Below, one piece after another: positions 1 through 12,443 of a stretch of 64,000 bases of DNA. How positions within the stretch are numbered: position 1 is the first letter of the stretch; each line of letters opens with the position of its first letter. Origin of the DNA: Paragordius varius (Eukaryota; Nematomorpha); the NCBI GenBank assembly GCA_964247055.1, contig OZ176053.1, positions 1,488,001-1,552,000 of the forward strand, given 5' to 3'. A model generated the notes under the pieces. The model had not been told where the DNA came from. It made no database searches and saw only the letters and a list, made by a program, of their open reading frames with translations. A program made the translations under genes and the position numbers.

Positions 1-374
1 GTAACGTGGCTTAGAAGCAACAATCCCATATGAATAATAATCCTATTGACTTAAAGGTACAGGTTACATTTAAGCGCTTTTATTAGCTCCCCAGTACCCC
101 ATTTAAAATATGCCTCCAGAGAAAATTTTATTTTCGAACTTCATATTGTTTCGAAGTTTCCTGTCACTTTTTATTCTTTAGGTAAAAAATCATTACTACT
201 TAAGGATGGTTTGTAACTATCAAAAGTTTTATTGAATTAACGAATCATTACGGTTAAGTTTTTTTTTGTTTCTTTGTGAGTTTAAATGCTTACTTTTACA
301 ATTTTAAAGTAGATTTAAATAAAATAAAACCAATAATTGAACCCAAAATATATAATAAATGTACTACCTTTTAG

Positions 375-3167
375 ACAACATACCCCAAAACAGATGAACA
401 GCGGGCTAAAATACGTGAAGGACTTAAAAGTGCCTGGCTCCTCAAATCCCTGGACGATGAAGAAATCGAAGAGGTTATAGATGCCATTTTTACACTGCCC
501 GTCAAAAAGGGGGACACGGTATAATAGATTGATTCAAATGAAATTAATAAGATTAAAAATTGGCCTTACAATAACAGAAAAAAAGAAATCATCAGATGAT
601 TGGTTAAGTATGCATAAATATCCCATATTATCTGTTAAAAATGGCAAATAAAAACAGATTCAATACATATGATTAATCAAAAAATGGCTCACAAAGTTTT
701 TTAATAGATTAATAGGTAATCTATAGGTAATTAATTTGTTTATAATCACTGTTTTTTTTGAATAATTTGCCCGTCCAATGATTTTAAGTTCCTCCAAAAG
801 TAATATTTTTATGAAAAGAGAAATTTGTATGAAAAAGTAGCCACATAAAGTAATTAATATGGACAAACTTGGTATATTAATTAATTAAACTCAACTGCTA
901 ATATCATTACATTAACATTTTTTCCTATCAATAAGTTTTTTTTATTTATTGATTTAAAAGAAGTATATCTATATATTTGCCATTTATTTTATTGTATTAT
1001 GAACACCTATTCCATCCTATTTTCTAGATTATTGAACAAGGGCAACCAGGAGAAAATTTTTACATTATAGAAAATGGTAGCTATGATGTTTTTGTAGCTT
1101 CCGCAAACTCACCCTCAAACCCTAAAAAGGTAAAAATGGGAAAGAAAATTAAGCATAAAGAAATTTTTTTAATATATTTAAGGCTTAAAATCCAATATTA
1201 AAACGAATTTTACCGATGAAGTTTTTTATATGGTATATGGTCCGAAAACTAGCCAGCAATTTTATCATTAACAGACCGGATTGAGTTTTTGATTTTGTTC
1301 AATGCCTCTTTGTTTTTAAAACTATTCAATTATAATTATAATTCATATAACCAATGATTTTTGATACGCAATATACTAATATTATATTTTTGTTTTACAC
1401 AAAAATTTTATATTAAGCATTTTAATTGTGCTCATCTTTTGTGCAGCAAAGTCTTATGATTAAACTTATTTTTAAAGACTTATATTGATAAATATTATGC
1501 TGCCTTTTATGCATTATCGATTTGTTTTTACAAAAGGTTTCAAGCTATCAGGACAGCGGATATTTTGGAGAAATTGCTTTGTTATGCAATTTACCCCGAA
1601 CCGCTACGGTTATTGCCACAAGCGATGGATCTTTGTGGGGCGTAGATCGTCAAACATTTCGTAGAATCGTAATACGCAAAGCGTATGAAAAGCGAGAATA
1701 CCACAAAGAACTCCTTAAAGGCTGCTCACTTTTTACGAACCTTGAGGAATATGAACAATTTAAAATATTGGATGCTTTTGGTTAGATTTTTTGATAATTC
1801 TAGAGCTTTTTTTACCTCAGATAAGATTGAATTATTTAATAATTCAATAACTAATTTTTTTGAATGATGCGTTCAACCGAGGACCTTATTAAGGATATCA
1901 AATATGCATCTAATTATTTAGACCAGGGGTTTCCAAGCACAAATGGCTTTGCGGCCTTTAATTTTGACTAAAAAAACTGGTGGGCTTATTTACAATATTT
2001 ATAAAGTAACATTTTTTTCTAGTTTTTGTCAATTGGGTAGAATTATTTAGAATTAATTTTTTAAGAATTATCGATTTTATTTGATTTTGTTAGCATACAG
2101 AAATTCTTAAAGGAGGGCCAGGTGTTAGCCACTTCTGATTTAGATAAAACCGTTTACTTATATTCAAAACAGCCGAACCTACACAGGTTATATAATTTTT
2201 GCCATCGGAAATCATTAATTTAATTAATTGCATAGATACCAGGCAATACAAAGCTGGTGAAACTATCATTAGGCAAGGGGATCGTGGAGACGGTATGTAT
2301 TTCATAAAAGAAGGAACTGTTCGTGTCGTAATCGATAAAGAGGACAAACAACATACTTGTAAATTACTTTTTGATGAATACAATATTATATGTAGTTGTA
2401 AATCACGACGGGTGTTCAACACAAATGGCTTCGGAGGCCGCTTTTTCAAAATATAAGGGCATTTTTTGAGGGCTGTCAACATTCCTGTTTTAAATGGTAG
2501 ATTTTGACCATTTTTTAAAAATATAGTATATAATTTTTTCAAATTCACCCTTGAAGAAATCAAATTTACCCTCGAACAATTTAAATTCGCCCTTGTATTT
2601 GAATTCACCCTAAAAAAACAATTATGTGTTTTAAATTTATATAACTAATTATTAATATAAAATATATCTTTATGGCATAGTTTATTATTTTATCATTATA
2701 AATTTTTAATATATTTAAAAATATATTAAAATATAGTTATTTTTAACTTAACAAAACCCATAATTTGTTTGAGGTGAATAGGAATTGTTCAAAAGTGAAT
2801 TTGAGTTGTTAAAGGGTTAATTTGAATTTCGTAAATGGTATATTTAGAGAAAGTTTTGAAAGTTAACTGTCAGATTTAACTATTTGCTTATACATGTAAA
2901 AATTGAAAATTTTTCCATATTTTAGCTCAAAAGAAAACACGAACACTTGCAACGCTCGGGAAAAATGAATATTTTGGGGAATTAGCACTGCTTACTAATC
3001 AACCCAGATCGGCGACAGTTATAGCGGATTCAAATGTTGTTTTAGCGTTTTTAGCCACGGAAGACTTTGAACGGTTACTTGGGTCTTGTCGAGAAATACT
3101 GAAAAGAAATCAACACATTTACAATGAAAATATGAAGCGCGCTACCCTTAAACCTGGTGCATGCTAA
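375..3167 (+). CDS. PRKAR2: cAMP-dependent protein kinase regulatory subunit, type II-like (5' partial)
   Basis: Regulatory subunit of protein kinase A. It binds cAMP through two CNB domains and releases the catalytic subunit. Five exons are readable: 375-518, 1028-1129, 1537-1780, 2236-2358 and 2926-3167 (TAA). All phases join and give 284 residues. The first exon begins with YPKTDEQR, the RII-type lead-in to CNB-A. CNB-A shows EQGQPGENFYIIENG and the phosphate-binding cassette FGEIALLCNLPRTATV. CNB-B shows RQGDRGDGMYFIKEG and FGELALLTNQPRSATV. Both cassettes keep the Glu and Arg that contact cAMP. The dimerization/docking domain and pseudosubstrate site must lie in exons upstream of the window. 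A short open stretch at 15-55 ending in a GT could be another exon, but I cannot support it. The product ends a few residues after the usual end of CNB-B. A likely poly(A) signal AATAAA lies at 3289. The fourth intron carries a MITE (A1). The family is certain; the RII rather than RI type is likely. Confidence 0.93.
1924..1965. repeat. Short dispersed repeat (PKA-R intron 3)
   Basis: CAGGGGTTTCCAAGCACAAA followed by TGGCTTTGCGGCC. Similar to 2407-2445 and 32022-32060. Looks like a transposon end. Confidence 0.5.
2407..2445. repeat. Short dispersed repeat (PKA-R intron 4)
   Basis: ACGGGTGTTCAACACAAATG then GCTTCGGAGGCCGC. Related to 1924-1965 and 32022-32060. Confidence 0.5.
2525..2843. mobile_element. 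MITE family A, copy A1 (PKA-R intron 4)
   Basis: Palindromic ends with several subterminal TTCAAATTCACCC-type units on the left and GGTGAATTTGAATTG-type units on the right. AT-rich core with TATCTTTATGGCATAGTTTA. Ends in GTAAATGGTATAT. Confidence 0.75.
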
Positions 3168-3336
3168 AATAAGCGTTTTGAAAAGCTCTTTTTTTGAGAT
3201 GTGTAGCTAAATATATTTTAGGTTTGAAAAGATATTCACAAATACTCTAATATTGTTGTTCTTTTATAATATTTCACATTTTGGAAATAATAAATGATTT
3301 GACTTCACATTATTTGTATTTATTAGTATATATTTA

Positions 3337-3520
3337 CAGTATGAGTATAAATATTGCTAGAAAGTTTATAATAATTGTCAAATAGTATATGCAGTAAAGA
3401 GAATTATTATTGGCTAATAATAATAAAAAGTGAAAAAATTACTATAAGCCAGTATGCCCTTTAGTGTATATACTATTTGGCAATAATTAATAACTTTCTA
3501 GCAATGTATACCTCTTACTG
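3337..3520. mobile_element. MITE family B, copy B1
   Basis: Inverted ends CAGTATGAGTATAAATATTG and its match CCTCTTACTG, with long arms (GCTAGAAAGTTTATAATAAT, and its inverse). TA on both sides suggests a Tc1/mariner-type MITE. Located between the convergent PKA-R and KCTD genes. Confidence 0.72.
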
Positions 3521-3603
3521 TAATTTAAATATTCTTACAGAACAAGAAAATATTAAATGCAACATTTTCATATAAATATATTAAAGTTAGTGTAAAATAT
3601 TAA

Positions 3604-5668
3604 TCAATCTTCAAACAGCGGGTTAGTAATGTGATCCTTTGACCGTTTATAAAATATATATTCGCAAATATTTGTGATTGCATCATTATTTTTTATTTCG
3701 TGTGAATTCATTAGTTCAAACCCATTGTTGAATAGGATTGATAGCAAATGACACCAATCCATTCGTTTAATATTTAAAGATATGCTCCGCTTAGGGTCCT
3801 TAGTTAAATAGGTTGTATGGTTTATTTCCAAATTTTTATCATCATGATCGTTGATGATGGCTTCTGAAGGAATTAGTGTTGAGATGTAATCTAAATTTGC
3901 CCCCATTAAACATATCTGTTGTGTTTGTAATAGCATTTTCCCCTTTTCTAAGTTACGTTCCAATAAAATTACTATAGTATCTCCTTCACTAATCGTATCG
4001 CCATTGATTGAACCATTTTGATATGAATTTTTATTATTGTGGGTAAGGTAAGTTGTCGTTTGTGAACAGGGAAGAATGGAATTGGAATTGGAATTGGTTC
4101 CCAATTTTTTTGCCAACAAATTATCGACAAATAAACTTTTACGGCGTTTGTTGTAACTGCTGTCATCATATCCATTGCATAAGTTTTCACACGTATTATC
4201 TCGAGTTGATAATAATTTTCTTTTACTGGAGGGATCAAGAATGGATATTTCATTGGGCACATGGCCATTTACCAGCTTATCGGGTGTATGATTGTTCATT
4301 TCACTTATCTTCTGTTCTCGATATGCTTTTATATCTTTTATCATTGCAGCTATGTGAAAATATTCAGCTTCTGCCAGCAATAAATCCCACTCCTCAAAAT
4401 TTTTTGGTAATAGGAGTGAGGGTCTGTTTTTAGAATCGGAATCTTTTAAATCGTCAAAAGTAGTATTTCTAAGATAATTGATTATATGTCTAAACAATTT
4501 CCCGTCGCGATCAATGAAGTAGTGTTGCTTAAAGCTATCCAATACGATAGGAAGTGTCCCGTTAAACAATTTTGCTAATCGTGATTCTGGATCTCTGCGC
4601 AAATTAAAAAAATTTGTTTATCTAAAAGCTTTTGAAAATTTTTTATGATTGTTTTATTGCAAATAACCCTTATATCAAATTTATATTTGATGTGGTTTAT
4701 ACTTTAGCCATACATATATCATAGTATTTATTTATTTATTTAATGTTATTGTTAACAAAACCCACTAAATAAGGGACGAGTTTTCAAATAACGCATCATA
4801 AATCAGGCTTTTTGATTATTTTTGTTGATATTTATAAGAAGTTTTAAGTTTTTTATTTAGATTTATAATCTAATTTCAGTTAAATTTTAACAATGTTGTT
4901 GTTTTCAAAACGTTTAAATCATTTTTGGAACTATTGCCTCAAATTTATGGATTAACTCAAAATTTTGTTTATCGGCTTCTTTACCATATTACGAGTTAAG
5001 AAAAGAGAAAAAAAAATGTATGTAAAATGGTGTGATAAATACTTTGTTAAGGTTTCTAATGTTGTGGTGTATGTCGTACCTCCGACATCAATATGTACCG
5101 GCGCATTAAGTTTTGTGATTTTAGCCATCGCGGGGACACCAGAAATGATAGGTTTTGTGTTTAAATTGTTTGAGTTTGAGCTTGAACTTGTACAATTCTT
5201 TAACATTAATGAGGTGTGAGGATTGCTTTCAAAACTCGATGTAACGAATTTTCCTGCACAATTTACTGAGATTCCTGAATTTATATTATTGCTTGGTTGT
5301 GATTTTACAAGGTTTGCTAAAGAGCTATGTGTCAAACCATTGGAAATACGGATTATTTCATTACCAATATTAGTTGTTAAACCGTTGAGATACACCATTG
5401 CTCTCGGCAAGTTTTGCAAGAGGGAAGGTGGTGTATTACCCAAAATAGTTGTGGAATTCTTTCGATTGGGCGACAAAGATATTATCGATGATATAGCCTG
5501 ATTGTCGGGTAGTTGAGAACTGCTATTATTATGCATTATAGGTTTTGATTCAGAAAATTTTAGAGGGCTTTTAAAGCCCGTTCTCATTTCAGAATCGCTC
5601 TCATACTTGTTTGATATGGCAGAATTTTTGTTTGATTCTGGAGTAGTAACGATATTTATGTGAGGCAT
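3604..5668 (-). CDS. KCTD1: BTB/POZ protein of the KCTD1/KCTD15 family
   Basis: KCTD1/15-type BTB protein. In animals these act as oligomeric nuclear repressors of AP-2 and modulators of other signalling. There are two exons on the minus strand, 5668-5043 and 4594-3604 (TGA). They are joined by a 448-bp intron at phase 2 and encode 538 residues. Residues 1-185 are a Ser/Asn-rich low-complexity N-terminus. The BTB domain starts at about residue 189 with APVHIDVGG and runs through LTKDPESRLAKLFNGTLPIV and KQHYFIDRDGKLFRHI, a close match to KCTD1/15. An Asn/Ser-rich insert follows, then a C-terminal domain ending near ISLNIKRMDWCHLLSILFNN, which aligns with the KCTD1 C-domain. It is about twice as long as human KCTD1, through the N-terminal extension and internal insert. 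The ATG at 5668 is the first in frame; an upstream exon cannot be excluded. The gene is convergent with the PKA-R gene, 436 bp away. Confidence 0.88.
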
Positions 5669-6421
5669 ATCCCGGAAAAATTATAGTATTATTGATATTA
5701 TTGATAATTGTAAGATAATATTATAAGGGCTAAAAAGACGCGAATTTATGATATTAGAAAAGCGTTTTTGCGTTTTTATTAGCATGAAAATTTGGAAATT
5801 TGTGTTACATAAAAAAGATCCACATGTCTTATTTTTATATATTCTGTACTGGGAAGCGTCATTTATACATCATATATTATCAATAAAATAAACTGCTGGA
5901 CGCTTTATAACTTGGGGATGGGACATTGTCAGATCCAAAAATCGATAAATTTCTTTTTAAATTTCTCTATACAACAATATTAGGAGGGAACATATATTAA
6001 TCAACGCGCGAAAAACTAGGGGGCAGTATTCTTATATATAAATTTAATTTAAAATTTAAAATATCAGGTTTTATATAATAAGATGCGTTTTGCGTTTGTA
6101 TTTAAGAGCAAAGTAGAAAATATTAGTATATGGTGCCGATGGCAATTTCGAAAACTTTACACTGATATGTAATTAACTGCCTACGGCATTTATTTATAAT
6201 ATAAGAATAATAATATAATAAAATTCATTTTTTCTTTTATTATTATTTGTAAAAAAAACCTAACTTTTGTATTGACATTGCCATTATTATTCCACCTTTT
6301 TTTCCATAAAAAATTTATGATTTTTAAAATATTTAATTAAACTGAAATGAAAGTTTGATATACTAATATGTTTGCTTTGAATCAAACAATAATTACATGC
6401 AATCCTTTCTTATCATATTAA

Positions 6422-6651
6422 ATATACCATTTACAGTTTAAATTCACCCTTTAACAATTCAAATTCACCCTAAAAATAAATTATGTGTTTTCAAACTAAT
6501 AAAACTTATTATTAATATAAAATATATCTATCTTTATGGCATAGTTTATTAATTTTAAAATATAGGTAATTTTTAATTTCAAAAAACATATAATTAATTT
6601 AAGGGTGAATTTCAATTGTTTAAGGGTGAAATAGAATTGTAAATGGCATAT
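6422..6651. mobile_element. MITE family A, copy A2
   Basis: ATATACCATTTACAGTTTAA left end; AATTGTAAATGGCATAT right end; core TTATGGCATAGTTTATTAA. Intergenic, upstream of the KCTD gene. Confidence 0.82.
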
Positions 6652-7068
6652 CATATTCCGGGTATGATTATTTTGCATTTAAAACTGTTATTAATAAAAA
6701 TATTTTTACATTAGGCATATTTTTTTTTAAAACTGTATTCACTGTTAAAGTCAAATATGTTTACTCCAGAAAAATAAAGAAGATATATATCCAAAAAAAT
6801 TCAATTAAATATAATATACTGAGTAATTTATGTATAAAATGGCTAAATGGGAATACATGAGATAATTTAATATATGAAATTGACATATGTTTCTAACATT
6901 CGTTAACATAGCTCTGAAATATGGTATAATACTAACAAAAAATGACAAATTTATTCACAAAAGTTCGTGTATTTCTTTAAAAAATTATTAGTTGGAAACA
7001 AATTTTTAAGAATCATTTCTTTGGATAAAACACATGTTTTAGATTTTTAATTTTAGATTCCTTTTTAG

Positions 7069-7096
7069 TGATATATATATATATATATATATATAT
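7069..7096. repeat. TA microsatellite
   Basis: About 14 TA units, intergenic. Comparable runs lie at 8282-8305, 37754-37772, 47104-47125 and 54869-54889. Confidence 0.9.
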
Positions 7097-7525
7097 GATT
7101 TATTAGTGTCGTAAATTAGTGGTACCTGTTTAAGTTATGTAAAATTTTAGCCGATGTTTAGCTTTAATCTTAGAAAATTGGGAATTAAGCGCCATATGTG
7201 GCTTTTTAACTATTATGTAAAGCGGCAAAACCTTTATATATTTGTAATGATCTAAGCTTTAAATAACCAAAACATTTTAAATTACACCAAAAAAATATTT
7301 AAAGAGTTATTGTGGTTTGGTCATTAAAAATGTTAAAATTATAGAAAAATATCGGGAGAAAGTTCGGAAATTAGTCCGAATTAATACACAGCATAGTCAT
7401 TTATTGATTTAAAAGGCTGTTCAGGTTATGGCAAAGGTAAACCCACAGGATTTGCTTTAATATTTTAGTTTCAAATGTGCTTTATTTATTATTATTTTTT
7501 ATGTTTTTTTTATAATAATTTATAC

Positions 7526-9966
7526 CAGTGGTACTCACCAAAAAAATTTGACGGGCCAAATAAAATATATATTTTTTTCGAGGGCCATGAAACTTATAAT
7601 GGCAAATATTCCATAGCTCTTTGACACATATGCACTTATTTATACTCTAAATCAGCACAATGGTTTTTGCGGATCGCATAATCCAGCTAAAAACTTGTTT
7701 TGCACCATTTAGTTAAAAAAATTAAAATATATTGATAACTACAGTATTGGACATTAACCAATAATTTTTGACAATTTTGGCTTCGCCTCATGACAGATCA
7801 ATCTTAATACGTCGTCCATATGATTATCGGTTAAGCGATTTCTGTATCTATTCTTGAGATACCTTATTTTTGAATATGCTGTCCACGGGTAACTTGAGAA
7901 AAAACAGTTAGGATAACTTGAGCACATTTTTTTATATTTTCATATTTATTTGGCACATCTTGCCAAAACTCTGCATATCTTTCTTCCCTACGATTCTCCT
8001 TGAATATAGCCCCTTGGAATCATTTAGAATCTACAACTTCAATATGCGCCTGATCAAAACCGAAATGCTCAAGCTGCTTAATATTGGATATATCCATATG
8101 CCATGTTTTTTTAACGAGTTTTAAGCATTTTTTAATATTTCTTTTGAAATCTGAATTTTATTTCATTAGATAAAAATGTTAAATGATTTTCTATTATTAA
8201 ATTAATCTCCGCGGTAAATTCCATATTTTCTTCATGAATTAATTGTTGGAAAATATAGGGGTGTTTAATTTATAAAATCTTGTATATATATATATATATA
8301 TATATTAGTTTTTCTTCATAAGCAAATTATGATTAGCAAATTGGGTTATTATTTTGCTCCCTTAAACTTGTATTAAAAATACTAAGTTAATAAGAAATGT
8401 CGCATAGGTCCAATAAAACCGACCATTTGTCACTATTAATTTCCTCGTCAAACCTTCTGTTATCTTTTAAAAATAATAGAATTTCATGTCTTGAAACAGA
8501 AAATCTTTTTAATACTTTGCTAAGGCTTAGCCATCTCACAGCGGTTTACAAAAGAATATCATCAAACTCACTGTGGATACCTTTCAAAAGGTTTTTGAAA
8601 CAGCGGTTGAATTTTCTGCAACGGATGTGGTTAACTATATACACAACCGTTTTAATAACAGAATGAAGTGATGTCTTGAAAGATGAGTTTTGCTGATGAA
8701 TAACGCAATGAAAGGATAAAATAATTTGCAAACTATTTGTTTTTCAAAAGAGAAAAAATCCTTTGTTTATTCCTATCATTAATGGACAGCTATCTGTACA
8801 GATCGAAACCAATTTTTTCATAGATATAATATAATTATCAAAAAAATTGCTAATCGTGAAAACTTCCTTTCGTGGTATTATTCATTGGTAAAATTTTGAA
8901 TATTCCTCGTTGATTATGTTGTCGTTCCAAATCGCACGAATAGCGCACATTGAGGTGTTGAACTAATATCAGTGCTAGAATCAATAGCAATACCAAAATA
9001 TTTGCAGTTTTCAGAGCCAATAATGTATTGTTAAAAATATTATATTTAAACATATCTTCAATGCGATGATTGATTCAGAAAAATTTTTTTTATATCAAAT
9101 AACAAACTGCAACCATTTATTAGGCATTCTTTTATTAGTTGGGAGTGGTTTTATATTTTACCTAAAAAATAGCAAATTTCATACGAAGCTAATGTTAAAG
9201 CTTTTCCTGGGAGAAAGCCATGGATATAATAGATTTTTCTTTCTGGTATAATTCTTTAATCATTTTGTATTTTTTGTTTTCCGCATTCTGTTGATTTATG
9301 AGAAATTTGTATGGTAAATTGTCTTTCAGTATTGTATTTTTTTATAATTATGTTGTCCTTTCATATAAGGCAGGTCATTATAATTTAAAACAACAATGCC
9401 ATTCTTTTTTAAAGGAGCGATTTTCATCGGATAATTTAAGTTTTTTAGCATTAGATGTCATCATTTGAATTTATGATTAGGTAAATTTTTCCAAAAAATA
9501 GGAATATAAGAATTTTGCTATTAAAAACAGGCCGAAATTTAATTATGTTAATTTGAAAAATTTATGGGAATAAGTTGTAAAAAATGATGCAGGATAGCAA
9601 TGAGAATAATATATATATATATATGCAAGTTTGGGTGAAAGGCTTGCTTAAATACAAAAAAAGAATGCAATAAAAACTTCAAAATAGAAAAAAAAATAAA
9701 ATACAGAAGCAACGTGCGCCAAAGTTTTGAAATCATTTTGTAATGTAGGGAAATTTTTCTACATTTCAAATTGGGTAAAAATAACAATTACCAAAATTAA
9801 ATCTAAAGAAAATAATATAATATTAAAATAAGCGAAAATTCGTTTAAGTGTATTTTAAAAAAATCATCAATAAAAAAATAATTCAAGTATCAATATGGTC
9901 AAAGGGCAATTTTAAAGCGCTCTTAGGGCCGCATGCGGCCCGCGGGCCGCGGTTTGAGTATCACTG
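7526..9966 (-). mobile_element. hAT DNA transposon, copy 1 (decayed)
   Basis: A 2.44-kb element with termini CAGTGGTACTCA and its inverse TGAGTATCACTG, flanked by a perfect 8-bp target duplication ATTTATAC (7518-7525 and 9967-9974). The 5' end has the GC-rich GCGGCCCGCGGGCCGC palindrome typical of hAT ends of the ZBED5/FAM200 type. The transposase runs on the minus strand and is broken by many stops. Recognisable remnants match copy 2, including the segment near 7770-8110 and the part around 8400-8730. Plain DNA transposon; no intact frame remains. Confidence 0.9.
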
Positions 9967-9974
9967 ATTTATAC

Positions 9975-12225
9975 TGTGAATTTTAAAAAATTACAAATCA
10001 GTATATTAACATTTCAAAATTAGTTGTGCAAAAGCTTGATAAATTTAGTATATTAAAATTTAGTGAAACCCGAAAAACACTAATTCTTGAAACTTAATTA
10101 AGTGGTGATCCCTTTTATATTATATGAAATAATATTTATAATCGGTTGTTTTACGTTATAGGAGGTTCGAACCCCAAATCTTTTGCATTTTATATTTACA
10201 TGGTGGTGTATTTAATGAAAATCGGAGTCCTCTATTTAAAAAAAGCATAACTTAAGTTTCACCCTTTATACTTAAACTAACTAAAACTCATATGGAATCC
10301 ATATGTTCTTACAGGTTTTTTTAACTGATACTGAAAAATTACTCCAGCCGCTTACTATACGATGGGCCATTTAGGGTGAAGTTCTACGTGGTTAATTTAA
10401 AAAAGCACTGGGCTAAGATATTCGCCATTATTCTGAGAATGCATCATTTTCACGTGCAAAAAACTGTTTCAAATTTACAGGAAGATCGGCTAAATACGGG
10501 GGCTCAACTAAAAATAACCCGGTTTAGGGCAGCTTAAATAAAAAATTGCCCTATTTAATTAGAATGAACATAATTTTCTTAAAATCGACCATAGATAACC
10601 CAGCTCAACTCAACTGAGAGGGGTATTCAATGGCTCAAAACGCATTTGTGCATAAAAAGTGTACCTTTAATTTGAATAAGCCTACACTGTGAGTTTCCAT
10701 ATACTCTATATTTTTATTAATACAGAGATTGGTTATAATTCAATAAAGGGCCGCAAAAATATTTATATTGTCCTAAGGGCTGTACACCATAAAAAGCGAT
10801 AATTCATAGCTGTTTGACACATTTGCAACTATTTATACAAACAATTTCATCAAAAAATTCAAAAAAATAATTCAGGGCCATAGAAAAGCTCTTTTAGATC
10901 CGCGGTTTAAGTATCACTCACTTAGATTAATAAGGGTTTGATTTTCAGGCCAATTACAAAAAAATGGTCCAAAATTGGTTTATTCAACAATCTAAATACG
11001 TTAAGGGGGATGAAAGGGGCCTGATACACCGGGCGCCATAGTTGAAGGGGCGCTGGATATTAAAGAATTTTATTTCAAAAAATAGGTGTTTGAAAGAGTT
11101 TTTATTTTGAATAATACCTAAAAAAATCACCCATTTATGAGTGATGACCACGATTTAAATTTGATTATTTTTTTAAATGCAAGGGGTTGTATGGTGGGGC
11201 GCCTGAAATGCAAGCTACGCCTCTGCCTTCTGAGTATGCCTACTCCTGTATAATGCGTTTCATTAGCTTTGCTGAATATAATTCCAGAATAATAACATAT
11301 TAAATAATAAACTTCAAGTGCCAACCACGCCGCTCCCCAAAGTAATTATAAGCCCGCGAGAGAGATTTTTAACTATATTACATCGAAAATTTTATAATTA
11401 AAAAATGTTTTACACGAAATCTAAGTAAAGCAAATTTTTTATCATTTTTTTGAAATATTGGCAATGAACTAATAATCATAAAAAAGAAGTAGTTATTGTG
11501 TTGGTATATTTTTTTACTGCCATATGTTTGATAAAAATAAATTTATTAAGGCCATATATATTGCGAATACGGCCCCCGTCGTTTTTATCAAAACTGCTGC
11601 TGTATTTGTGTTGGACACCCCTGGTTTAAGGTCTAATTTAAAGCATAAAACGTTAAAATACTTTGTCAATCACTACTGTGTCGTTAAAGGGTAAAATACA
11701 TCTCTTTAATATACTTCAATAATGATTACATATCCAATGTATCGAAAACACAGAATTAAATACGATGATATATATAATTTTAAAAACGTAGTCTACGGAG
11801 TTGATATTGATATTTTTTTACATTCGATTTATTATATTTTAATCCAAATTTAGGTTACGAAAGTAAAAATTATTTTTAGTGGTAAATTTTAATAATATTT
11901 ATACGGTACGAAATCGTCTAACCCTCAGTATTTGTTAAAAATTTAAAATTTAGGTTAATTTTATTAATGAAGAAATTATATTTGTACCCAATTATTGATT
12001 TTTCATAGATTATATATATAATAATATTTATTCATGCAAAAGATAATCAATAATTATTGTACAAATCGTTTATTTTAATTGTTATACTTATATTATGATT
12101 GATTTAGATAAGAAAGCATTTTTCTAAAGTCTTTCTTAATTATAAATTATATCGTCTCATTTTCAATTATTTTATTGTGCAAAAACTCAAATGATTTATT
12201 CACATATTTTTGTCAACAAACCTAT
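9975..12225. other. Intergenic transposon debris
   Basis: Contains the short hAT derivative (10746-10921). A GC-richer stretch at 11000-11330 looks like an eroded transposon. Another possible hAT-type terminus, GGACACCCCTGG, lies near 11613. No gene seen. Confidence 0.5.
10746..10921. mobile_element. Short internally deleted hAT derivative
   Basis: About 175 bp whose left part follows the 3' end of the hAT copies (GGGCCGCAAAA, then AGCTGTTTGACACATTTGCA). The right part follows their 5' end (GCTCTTTTAGATCCGCGG, then TTTAAGTATCACTCA). Read as a deletion derivative with degraded ends. Confidence 0.6.
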
Positions 12226-12227
12226 TA

Positions 12228-12443
12228 CAGTAAAAATTGGAATTTACGGACATAACGTAAAATATAAAGACATATATTTTTTTCTTAAATACAACCATAC
12301 TTTTTAAATTTTGATTTATTAAAATATAACTCATTTTGTTTTAAACTCTAAAGTATGTAATAGAGATATATATATTGATAATATAATCATGTATTTTACG
12401 ATAGCTATTAAATGATTTTCATAGGATAAATTAAGGTTTAAAA
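12228..12443. mobile_element. MITE family D, copy D1 left part
   Basis: TA-flanked end CAGTAAAAATTGGAATTTAC, then CGTAAAATATAAAGACATAT and ACAACCATACTTTTTAAA. It is cut by hAT copy 2; the rest continues after the hAT target duplication. Confidence 0.75.

Larger units (their letters stand above)
5669..7517. other. Intergenic, upstream of KCTD gene
   Basis: AT-rich DNA with MITE A2 (6422-6651) and a TA run. I see no gene and no recognisable promoter element. Confidence 0.6.

Noticed and set aside
2090-2608. 172-codon open frame on the minus strand
   Set aside because: Antisense to PKA-R exon 4 and its introns; Lys/Leu/Ser-rich with no family resemblance.
4053-4433. 126-codon plus-strand frame
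   Set aside because: Shadow of the KCTD coding exon on the other strand.
11985-12065. Small inverted repeat around ATTATTGATT
   Set aside because: Short, imperfect and in AT-rich DNA; likely chance.
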